Shown here: piece after piece, positions 57,997 to 64,000 of the stretch
Layout of the letters: the number at the start of each line of letters is the position of its first letter
Position numbering within the stretch: position 1 is the stretch's first letter
Assembly (NCBI RefSeq): GCF_025273675.1
Contig: NZ_CP045809.1
Location: forward strand, 2,170,001-2,234,000
From: Gordonia pseudamarae
GTDB taxonomy: Bacteria; Actinomycetota; Actinomycetes; Mycobacteriales; Mycobacteriaceae
Direction: 5' to 3'
DNA: 64,000 bases
Position numbers and translations under genes: made by a program
The notes under the pieces: model-generated
Told to the model about the DNA's origin: nothing
Databases searched by the model: none
Seen by the model: only the letters and a program-made list of their open reading frames with translations

Positions 57997-58203
57997 TCAG
58001 ACGAGCTGCGCGGCGGAATCCTCGACGATCGCGCTGAGTTCGGCCAGTCGGGCTTCGTGGCTGGTGTAGTGATGCCGGCAGAAGAGGAGTTCTCCGCCCG
58101 CGGGCAGGATGGCACGGACCTTGGCGGCAGCACCGCAGCGGTCACACCTGTCAACAGCCGTCAGCGGCATGGCGATCGGGGGTGTCATGGCGGTATCGGA
58201 CAT
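57997..58203 (-). CDS. DUF7455-type small zinc-ribbon protein
   Basis: A 68-residue protein. It has a CxxC in VDRCDRCGAAAKVRA and a second half-site in GELLFCRHHYTSHEARL, giving a probable Cys3-His or Cys/His zinc knuckle. It is a conserved neighbour of sigA in Mycobacteriales; function unknown. A 210-base gap upstream (58204-58413) separates it from the sigA stop. Confidence 0.82.
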   Translation of the reverse strand: MSDTAMTPPIAMPLTAVDRCDRCGAAAKVRAILPAGGELLFCRHHYTSHEARLAELSAIVEDSAAQLV

Positions 58204-58413
58204 TCTTTCCTCCGTCCCGGGTCGGCAATGCTTTGCCTGCCCTTCGTGAGCCCGTACATCGGGTCTGATGTACTTCTCTCACTCTCTCAGACGTTCGGGG
58301 CGCTTGTATTGTTCCGCGGACGTTTTCGGTGTGTCATCTCTGACACAACACCCGGTTGAAACATGCAGGTCACATGTGTGTCACGAACCATCCCGGACGG
58401 CCGATAGCGGATG

Positions 58414-59859
58414 TCAGTCGAGGTAGTCGCGCAGCACCTGGGACCGCGAAGGGTGCCGCAGCTTCGACATCGTCTTGGACTCGATCTGCCGGATGCGTTC
58501 ACGGGTGACCCCGTACACCTGGCCGATCTCGTCGAGTGTGCGCGGCTGACCGTCGGTCAGGCCGAACCGCAGCCGCACCACGCCGGCCTCGCGTTCGGAG
58601 AGGGTCTCCAGAACCGACTGCAGTTGATCCTGCAGCAGCGTGAAGCTCACCGCGTCGACCGCCACCACTGCCTCGGAGTCCTCGATGAAGTCCCCGAGTT
58701 GCGAGTCGCCCTCGTCGCCGATCGTCTGGTCCAGTGAGATGGGCTCGCGGGCGTACTGCTGGATCTCCAGCACCTTCTCCGGGGTGATGTCCATCTCTTT
58801 GGCGAGTTCTTCGGGAGTGGGTTCGCGACCCAGGTCCTGCAACAGCTCGCGCTGGATACGGCCCAGCTTGTTGATGACCTCCACCATGTGCACCGGGATA
58901 CGGATCGTGCGGGCCTGATCGGCCATCGCGCGGGTGATCGCCTGCCGGATCCACCAGGTGGCATAGGTGGAGAACTTGTAGCCCTTGGTGTAGTCGAACT
59001 TCTCGACCGCACGGATCAGGCCCAGGTTGCCCTCCTGGATGAGGTCGAGGAAGGCCATCCCGCGCCCTGTGTAGCGCTTGGCCAGCGAGACCACCAGGCG
59101 GAGGTTGGCTTCGAGCAGGTGGTTCTTGGCCCGGTTGCCGTCCCGCGATACCCAGTTGAGGTCACGCTTCTGCGCCGTACCGAGCTTCTCGCCGGACTCC
59201 ATGATCCGGCGCAGGCACTCGGTGGCGTACAAGCCCGCCTCGATACGTTTGGCCAGCTCGACCTCTTCTTCGGCGTTGAGCAGGGCCACCTTGCCGATCT
59301 GCTTGAGGTAGGCCCGAACCGAGTCGGCCGAGGCGGTGAGCTCGGCGTCCTTGCGGGCCTGGCGCAGCGCCTCGGATTCGTCCTCGTCCCAGACGAAGTC
59401 TCCGGACTTGGCCGAGTCCGAGCTCGCGGCCGCCTTGGCGGTTCGCTTGGTCGCGGTGGCCGCGGCCTTCACCGGTTTGTCGGCGGCGGTCTGCTCCTGC
59501 GACTCGTCCTCCGAGTCCTCGTCGGAGTCGTCCGCGTCCACGGTGTCGTCGTCGACCTCGATGTCGTCGATGTCGATGTCCTCGAGATCGACATCAGGGG
59601 CGTCGAGGTCATCGATCGACTCGGGATCGTCGCCCATGCCTTCCGCGGACGTCACCTTGCCGGCGGCCTTCTTCGCGGCTTTCTTGGCAGGTGCCTTCTT
59701 CGCGGTCTTCTTGGCGGCCGCCTTCTTGGCGGGTGCCTTCCGCGCCGGTGCCTTCTTGGCCGCCTTCTTGGCAACCTTCTTGGCGGGAGCGGGGGCTGCC
59801 GCGGCCGTAGTGTCGTCGACGACCTCGGTGTCACCCACGGGGGTATTGGTGGCTGTCAC
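58414..59859 (-). CDS. sigA: Primary RNA polymerase sigma factor SigA
   Basis: Housekeeping sigma-70 factor, 481 residues. The N-terminal region has a Lys/Ala-rich low-complexity stretch (residues about 22-70), then a strongly acidic stretch (about 78-125). Conserved regions follow: [39 protein letters not shown], a [14 protein letters not shown] helix and region 4 [19 protein letters not shown]. The GTG at 59859 follows GAAAGG; the open frame upstream crosses the leader. The 188-base upstream gap contains a TACAAT hexamer (minus strand, 59971-59966) as a possible -10. Confidence 0.96.
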   Translation of the reverse strand: MTATNTPVGDTEVVDDTTAAAAPAPAKKVAKKAAKKAPARKAPAKKAAAKKTAKKAPAKKAAKKAAGKVTSAEGMGDDPESIDDLDAPDVDLEDIDIDDIEVDDDTVDADDSDEDSEDESQEQTAADKPVKAAATATKRTAKAAASSDSAKSGDFVWDEDESEALRQARKDAELTASADSVRAYLKQIGKVALLNAEEEVELAKRIEAGLYATECLRRIMESGEKLGTAQKRDLNWVSRDGNRAKNHLLEANLRLVVSLAKRYTGRGMAFLDLIQEGNLGLIRAVEKFDYTKGYKFSTYATWWIRQAITRAMADQARTIRIPVHMVEVINKLGRIQRELLQDLGREPTPEELAKEMDITPEKVLEIQQYAREPISLDQTIGDEGDSQLGDFIEDSEAVVAVDAVSFTLLQDQLQSVLETLSEREAGVVRLRFGLTDGQPRTLDEIGQVYGVTRERIRQIESKTMSKLRHPSRSQVLRDYLD

Positions 59860-60047
59860 GTACAACCTTTCGAGCTTACGAGCTGACTCACGCAGATGCC
59901 GCGGCGGATTCGGTCCACCGCTGAACAGGGCTTGAATTTCTCGGCGCTTGAGGCCGATACGGAACATTGTAACGACAACCGACCTCCTACAGTATCACTT
60001 GCCTGGTCAGAGGTGGTTCGCCACCCGTCGGCGACAACAGTTCGAGC

Positions 60048-60845
60048 TCAGTCGGCCACGGCCATCGCCGCGCCGACGATGCCCGCCGTGTTGCGAAGCG
60101 TCGCGGGCACCACGGGTGTGCGATTGGTGAGCAGCGGCACCCACTTGTGCGCCTTGCGGCTGATGCCGCCGCCCGCGATGAACAACGTGGGCCAGAACAG
60201 ATTCTCGTAGGCCACCAGGACATCGCTGACCTTGCCGGCCCACTTCTCGTAGGTCCAGTCGTTATCCTCCTTGACCTTCGAGGACGCCTGATGCTCGGCC
60301 TCCTTACGGCCCACCACCAGATGGCCGAGCTCGGTGTTCGGTACGAGCGTCCCGTCGACCAGCACGGCCGAACCGATCCCGGTGCCGAAGGTCAGCAACA
60401 TCACCACCCCGGACACGCCCTTGCCCGCCCCGAACCGATCCTCGGCCAGACCCGCGGCGTCGGCGTCGTTGAGCGCGGCCACCGCGCGGCCGCCGAGATG
60501 CCTGCCGAACAGCTCGTAGACATCCGTGCCGATCCACGCCTTGTCGATGTTGGCCGCCGTGCGCATCACCCCGTCGGTGACCACACCCGGCAACGTCACC
60601 CCGACCGGGCCCTGCCAGTCGAAGTGCGCCACCACCTGGGCCACCGCCTCGGCGACCGCATCGGGAGAGGCCGGCTGAGGGGTGAGCACCTTGAAGCGTT
60701 CGCCGACGAGCTCGCCCGTGTCGAGATCGACGATGCCGCCCTTGGTACCCGAGCCGCCGACGTCCACGCCGAATCCGAGATTGAGCCCGGGTGCGGACAC
60801 GGGTGCGGCGGCATCGGAGACGGCGAAGGAGCGGGACTCGGTCAT
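60048..60845 (-). CDS. ppgK: Polyphosphate glucokinase PpgK
   Basis: Phosphorylates glucose using inorganic polyphosphate or ATP. The 265-residue ROK-type protein has the phosphate motif FGVDVGGSGTKGGIVDLD, catalytic Asp in ALNDADAAGLAE, and LTFGTGIGSAVLVDG. The C terminus contains IAGGGISRKAHKWVP. Position between sigA and suhB equals M. tuberculosis Rv2702. It provides a glucose entry route independent of the fructose PTS. Confidence 0.95.
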   Translation of the reverse strand: MTESRSFAVSDAAAPVSAPGLNLGFGVDVGGSGTKGGIVDLDTGELVGERFKVLTPQPASPDAVAEAVAQVVAHFDWQGPVGVTLPGVVTDGVMRTAANIDKAWIGTDVYELFGRHLGGRAVAALNDADAAGLAEDRFGAGKGVSGVVMLLTFGTGIGSAVLVDGTLVPNTELGHLVVGRKEAEHQASSKVKEDNDWTYEKWAGKVSDVLVAYENLFWPTLFIAGGGISRKAHKWVPLLTNRTPVVPATLRNTAGIVGAAMAVAD

Positions 60846-61030
60846 GATTCGGCCCTTTCGTGGCAGGCGTCGCCCGAGGCGGGTTGTGTCCGCCGGACGG
60901 ATCGTGCGGTGTCGTCCTCAGGCTAGGCCATATCGGACCCGTCGGCGGGGTGTGCGGTGGCGTCGGCGGCACCGGTGCCGGACCGGCGATGTGTGCCCGC
61001 CCACTGTGGTCCGCGCGGGGATGTGCTCAC

Positions 61031-61969
61031 ATGGTGGGTGTGGATCCCACCGAGTCTGTCCGTCCGGTAACCGCGGCAACGCCCGTCGACCTGGAGCGTG
61101 TCGCCGTCATCGTCGCCGAGTTGGCGGCCGACCACGTCAGGGGCAGACGCACCGAACTGTTCTCGACGTTCGGTTCCGAGCCGAGTGCGACGGCCGGGCC
61201 CGGCGGGGCGGTCGCGACCAAGTCGACGCCCACTGATCCGGTCACCCTCGCCGACACCGAGAGCGAGAACCTGATCCGCGAACGGCTACGTGCGCTGCGC
61301 CCCGACGACGACGTACTCGGAGAGGAACGCGGCGGCAGCGTCGAGGTGCCCGACGGTGTGCGCTGGGTGGTCGACCCGATCGACGGCACGGTCAACTATC
61401 TCTACGGGATCCCCGCGTACGCGGTGTCGGTGGCCGCGCAGATCGGCGGGGAGTCGGTGGCGGGCGCGGTGGTCGATGTCGCCGGCGGCGTCACCTATTC
61501 GGCGGCGCGCGGACACGGCGCCTACGCGTGGGGCAGCGGTGACCGATCGGCGTCCGAGCGCCTGAGCTGCGCGCGGGTGACCGATCTGGGGCTGGCGCTG
61601 GTCGCCAGTGGCTTCGCCTACGACAGGGGCAGGCGCCGGGCCCAGGGTGAGTTGGTCGGAAAACTGTTGCCCCACATCCGCGACATCCGGCGCGTCGGGG
61701 CGGCGGCGCTCGACCTGTGCATGGTGGCCAGTGGCCGCGTCGACGCCCACTTCGAGCACGGACTCAGTCCGTGGGACTGGGCCGCGGGCGGGCTGATCGC
61801 CGCCGAGGCAGGTGCGGTGGTGCGGCTGCCCGCCGCCGATTCACGAGCCGCCGACGGCGAGCCGACCATCGCGGCCGCCCCGGGCATCGCCGAGGACTTT
61901 TTGGGGCTCGTCGGTGAGCTGGGCGGACTGCGGGCGATACCCGAGGGTGATCAGCAGGACTGCTTGTGA
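61031..61969 (+). CDS. suhB: Inositol-1-monophosphatase SuhB
   Basis: Mg-dependent phosphatase producing myo-inositol for phosphatidylinositol lipids and mycothiol. The 312 residues show metal sites in DDDVLGEERGG and WVVDPIDGTVNYLYG (near 115-120), and the C-terminal motif SPWDWAAGGLIAAEAGA. Start is ATG 61031 or GTG 61040. It is divergent from ppgK, as in Rv2701c/Rv2702. Its last 19 bases overlap the convergent LytR_C gene. Confidence 0.93.
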   Translation: MVGVDPTESVRPVTAATPVDLERVAVIVAELAADHVRGRRTELFSTFGSEPSATAGPGGAVATKSTPTDPVTLADTESENLIRERLRALRPDDDVLGEERGGSVEVPDGVRWVVDPIDGTVNYLYGIPAYAVSVAAQIGGESVAGAVVDVAGGVTYSAARGHGAYAWGSGDRSASERLSCARVTDLGLALVASGFAYDRGRRRAQGELVGKLLPHIRDIRRVGAAALDLCMVASGRVDAHFEHGLSPWDWAAGGLIAAEAGAVVRLPAADSRAADGEPTIAAAPGIAEDFLGLVGELGGLRAIPEGDQQDCL

Positions 61970-62649
61970 ACCGCACTGACCAGTCCCGGATCGGCACCGG
62001 TCGCCGGATCCTTCGGGTTGGCCAGTCGTAGCGCCTCGAGTGCGGCCTGTGCGTCCTGGGACAGCTCGCGTGATTCGTAGTGGGTGCCCAGCGCGACATC
62101 GACCACTACGTCGCGCCTGCCGTCGTCGACGAGCTGCGCGCAGGGGATGGCCAGCCAGACCGCGGCCGCGGCATTCTTGCTGCCTGGTCCGAACCGGATC
62201 TGGGCGACGCAGTCCAGGTCCTGGCCCACGTACACCTCGTCGTCGGCGTACGGGGTGTCGGTGGCGGGTGTGAAGCCCTGCGCGGTGAGATCGTCGGAGA
62301 CGGATCTGGCTGCGCCTCGTTGACCCGACGAATTGAGCACACGCACCTGGAAGCCGGACAGCGCGGCGGGGGCGATCGTCTTCATCTCCTCGTTGTCCAC
62401 CACGGTCAGTGTCGTCGAGGTGGGCGTGGTGGTGTCCGCCGGTGCCGATGCCGCCGGTGGCGCGGGCAGCGGAGCGGGGCAGGCGGTGGGGGTGGGGTCG
62501 TCACCGGACTTGACCGCGGCGATACACCACACGACGAGCGCCAGGACGGCGAGGACCGTGACGGTGATCAGGACGGGTTCACTGCGACGCCGCCGATACG
62601 GCCGACCCTTCCGGTCGGTCGTCGAACCTGCCGCGATCTGGGACACCAC
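61951..62649 (-). CDS. LytR_C-domain membrane protein (CEI-like)
   Basis: A protein of about 232 residues: basic cytosolic N terminus (DRKGRPYRRRRSEP), one membrane helix (VLITVTVLAVLALVVWCIAAV), a Pro/Thr linker and an external LytR_C domain (FQVRVLNSSGQRGAARSVSDDL to AIPCAQLVDD). It matches the mycobacterial Cei protein Rv2700, needed for cell-envelope integrity. GTGs at 62649, 62646 and 62691 are all possible starts; GAGAGGAG precedes the first two, and TAGAGT overlaps the third as a likely -10. Confidence 0.8.
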   Translation of the reverse strand: MVSQIAAGSTTDRKGRPYRRRRSEPVLITVTVLAVLALVVWCIAAVKSGDDPTPTACPAPLPAPPAASAPADTTTPTSTTLTVVDNEEMKTIAPAALSGFQVRVLNSSGQRGAARSVSDDLTAQGFTPATDTPYADDEVYVGQDLDCVAQIRFGPGSKNAAAAVWLAIPCAQLVDDGRRDVVVDVALGTHYESRELSQDAQAALEALRLANPKDPATGADPGLVSAVHKQSC

Positions 62650-62876
62650 CGTGGACGCCGCTCCTCTCGATTCCCGCGTGACTGCGCCCACTCTAGGCCA
62701 TGTCTCCCGTGATCGGTCCGGCGGCGACTCCTCCGGCGGTGTCGGTGTGCGGAGTCTTTCCGTGGCGCCCTCGCCGTAGGCGGCGGGTGCCGGCACCTGT
62801 ATGGATGTGTGAGCGGTACGGTGACCGGCGAGGATCGGTACGGTGGTACGGCTGTGACTCCCGCACAATTTCGTCG

Positions 62877-62906
62877 TTGACTTTTCGGTGGTCGACACAC
62901 TATGCT
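62877..62906 (+). promoter_or_regulatory. SigA-like promoter upstream of DUF4193
   Basis: TTGACT (62877-62882), 18 bp, TATGCT (62901-62906). It would give a leader of roughly 285 bases before the start at 63200. Confidence 0.5.
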
Positions 62907-62989
62907 TCGGGCGCCCGGGCTAGTGAGCAGTCGAAGAACGGGCCCGAATTGACACGGAAAATTGTCACTGACGTACGTACAGGTTCGGG

Positions 62990-63029
62990 GACGAAGTGCG
63001 GGATTGCATGACGAAGTGCGGGATTGCAT
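62990..63029. repeat. Exact 20-bp tandem duplication in the DUF4193 leader
   Basis: GACGAAGTGCGGGATTGCAT occurs at 62990-63009 and again at 63010-63029 without mismatch. It contains ATG and GTG triplets but no extended frame with support. Confidence 0.85.
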
Positions 63030-63199
63030 TGAGTGGTGGAGCATCGCGCGACGCCACTTCGCCGCCGATCGCGGCAGGGTTCGCCCGTTACCCGGCCACC
63101 GCCCGGAATAACTCCGGACGGGGTGGTGCTTGCTTCGGTATCCGGCCACAAGCCGGGACCGGTAGGCGCCCTCAACGCTGACACAAGGTAAGGCACACA

Positions 63200-63499
63200 A
63201 TGGCTACTGACTACGACGCCCCACGTCGAACCGAGACCGAAGACCTCAACGAGGACTCGCTCGAAGAATTGAAAGCCCGTCGCAGCGAGGCGCAGTCCTC
63301 GTCCGTCGACGTGGACGAGAGTGACACCGCCGAATCGTTCGAGCTTCCGGGCGCGGACCTGTCCGGCGAGGAACTGTCGGTCCGGGTCATCCCCAAGCAG
63401 GCCGACGAGTTCACGTGTACGAGTTGTTTTCTCGTCTACCATCGCAGCCGGCTGGCCCGCGAGAACGGCAACTCTATGGTGTGCGTGGACTGCGCCTGA
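63200..63499 (+). CDS. DUF4193 protein (dUTPase-adjacent conserved family)
   Basis: A 99-residue acidic protein highly conserved in actinobacteria (Rv2699c-like). The N terminus is charged (TDYDAPRRTETEDLNEDSLE). The C terminus holds a four-Cys zinc site, CTSC in DEFTCTSCFLVYHRSRLA and CVDC at the end. Function unknown. A strong bidirectional hairpin follows. Confidence 0.88.
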   Translation: MATDYDAPRRTETEDLNEDSLEELKARRSEAQSSSVDVDESDTAESFELPGADLSGEELSVRVIPKQADEFTCTSCFLVYHRSRLARENGNSMVCVDCA

Positions 63500-63562
63500 T
63501 CACATCGACACCGCGGCCACCAGCCTGACCGGCCGCGTCACGGCGATCAGTCGCCGACACGA

Positions 63563-63597
63563 AAAAACCGGACCACGATGCACGGGGTCCGGTTTTT
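63563..63597. terminator. Bidirectional terminator with A/T-tracts
   Basis: Arms 63563-63574 and 63586-63597 (12 bp, including five A:T pairs) enclose an 11-base loop. On the plus strand it ends in TTTTT, serving DUF4193; on the minus strand it serves the DUF3093 gene. Confidence 0.9.
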
Positions 63598-63693
63598 GTG
63601 TGCCCCGATTGTCGTTGTGTGCCCCGACTGCGTTCTGCCGGTCCGAGGCACTATGGCCGATCCGATGGACGAGACCATCCGGTGCCGCCGGGC

Positions 63694-64000
63694 TCAGGAC
63701 TGTTGATCGCGCGGCTTGCCCGCGGGCGGTGCCGCCGCGTCGTCGATCCCCAGCGCCGCCAGCAGGCGATCGGGGTGCCGGGTCGAGACCAGCCAGTAGG
63801 GCGTCGGGTCGTCCGGGTCATCGAGCACCAACAGCACCATCGTCTTGATCCAGGTCCGGTGCATCAGGTAGGCGGCGGGGTCGAGCTGGCGTCCCAGTGC
63901 CGCCGATTTGGCCGTGGCGGCCACCGTGGCACCGCGCGCGATCACCTCGCGCGGAAGTCTGGCCTTGTCGGCGATCAGCTCACCGTCGGCGGTCACCGCC
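63694..64000 (-). CDS. DUF3093 protein, 5' part outside window
   Basis: The C-terminal 102 or so codons of a DUF3093 protein, Rv2698-like: TADGELIADKARLPREVI, LDPAAYLMHRTWIKTMVLLV and DPTPYWLVSTRHPDRLLAAL are the family core. The frame runs off the right edge; the membrane helices expected near the N terminus are not in view. In mycobacteria this gene lies opposite dut, next to DUF4193. Confidence 0.85.
   Translation of the reverse strand, partial: AVTADGELIADKARLPREVIARGATVAATAKSAALGRQLDPAAYLMHRTWIKTMVLLVLDDPDDPTPYWLVSTRHPDRLLAALGIDDAAAPPAGKPRDQQS

Larger units (their letters stand above)
62650..63199. promoter_or_regulatory. 550-base gap: promoter and long leader of the DUF4193 gene
   Basis: No gene is supportable here; open frames on the minus strand lack coding character. 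It contains a TAGAGT -10-like box for the CEI-like gene, a SigA-like promoter reading right (62877-62906), a GTACGTAC stretch near 62974 and a 20-bp tandem duplication. The DUF4193 ATG follows TAAGG weakly. Confidence 0.5.

Noticed and set aside
62900..63442. 180-codon minus-strand frame overlapping the DUF4193 gene
   Set aside because: It covers the conserved DUF4193 coding sequence in antisense and has no recognisable feature.

Overview
The window is 64 kb of high-GC, tightly packed chromosomal DNA from an actinobacterium of the order Mycobacteriales. Gene order follows the block known in Mycobacterium tuberculosis from Rv2748c (ftsK) to about Rv2698: ftsK, argA, pgsA, clgR, pspA, a glycosyltransferase, DUF3046, recA, recX, the miaB-miaA-dapF-hflX cluster, lexA, nrdR, a PAC2 protein, ideR, sigB, sigA, ppgK, suhB, a CEI-like protein, DUF4193 and DUF3093. 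RecA has no intein, a GluABCD glutamate importer and a complete fructose PTS are present, and local content differs from Mycobacterium. A Gordonia-like genus fits best, but that is inference. No rRNA, tRNA, CRISPR array or insertion sequence was seen.

Layout. 1-9.3 kb: partial ftsK, argA, pgsA, the envelope-stress genes clgR and pspA, a glycosyltransferase, and recA-recX behind an SOS box and a RecA-NDp (PafBC-type) promoter. 9.3-12.7 kb: the glutamate ABC operon gluABCD, on the minus strand. 12.8-18.5 kb: the tRNA-modification genes miaB and miaA with conserved hypotheticals. 18.6-23.2 kb: an accessory patch between miaA and dapF. It holds a broken Ser/Thr-kinase gene, a small secreted protein, an 888-residue polytopic membrane protein with the same C-terminal domain as the broken kinase, and a VanX-like lipoprotein. 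23.3-25.8 kb: dapF and hflX. 25.9-32.2 kb: HPr, fructose EIIABC, 1-phosphofructokinase and a DeoR regulator, divergent from Enzyme I. 32.3-34.3 kb: lexA and a LysM cell-division protein, divergent around two SOS boxes, then nrdR. 34.4-42.2 kb: hrpA, a class III aminotransferase, and ahpC-ahpD divergent from oxyR. 42.2-47.5 kb: a DUF3516 helicase with a PAC2 gene, a lipoprotein and a DUF4192 protein. 47.5-53.8 kb: ideR, the overlapping acuC/acetyltransferase pair, and sigB. 53.9-64 kb: small conserved proteins, a YihY/BrkB protein, an SF2 helicase, sigA, ppgK, suhB, a LytR_C membrane protein, DUF4193 and partial DUF3093.

Regulatory logic visible in the DNA. SigE/SigH-type promoters (GGGAAC, 17 bp, CGTT) precede both clgR-pspA and sigB, tying envelope stress to the general-stress sigma factor. 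LexA-type palindromes (GAAC-N4-GTTC and a near match) lie at recA and in the lexA/LysM gap. Peroxide defence (OxyR, AhpC, AhpD), iron control (IdeR), dNTP control (NrdR) and reversible lysine acetylation (AcuC with a GNAT/ACS-like enzyme) sit nearby. The least explained part is the 18.6-22.4 kb patch.
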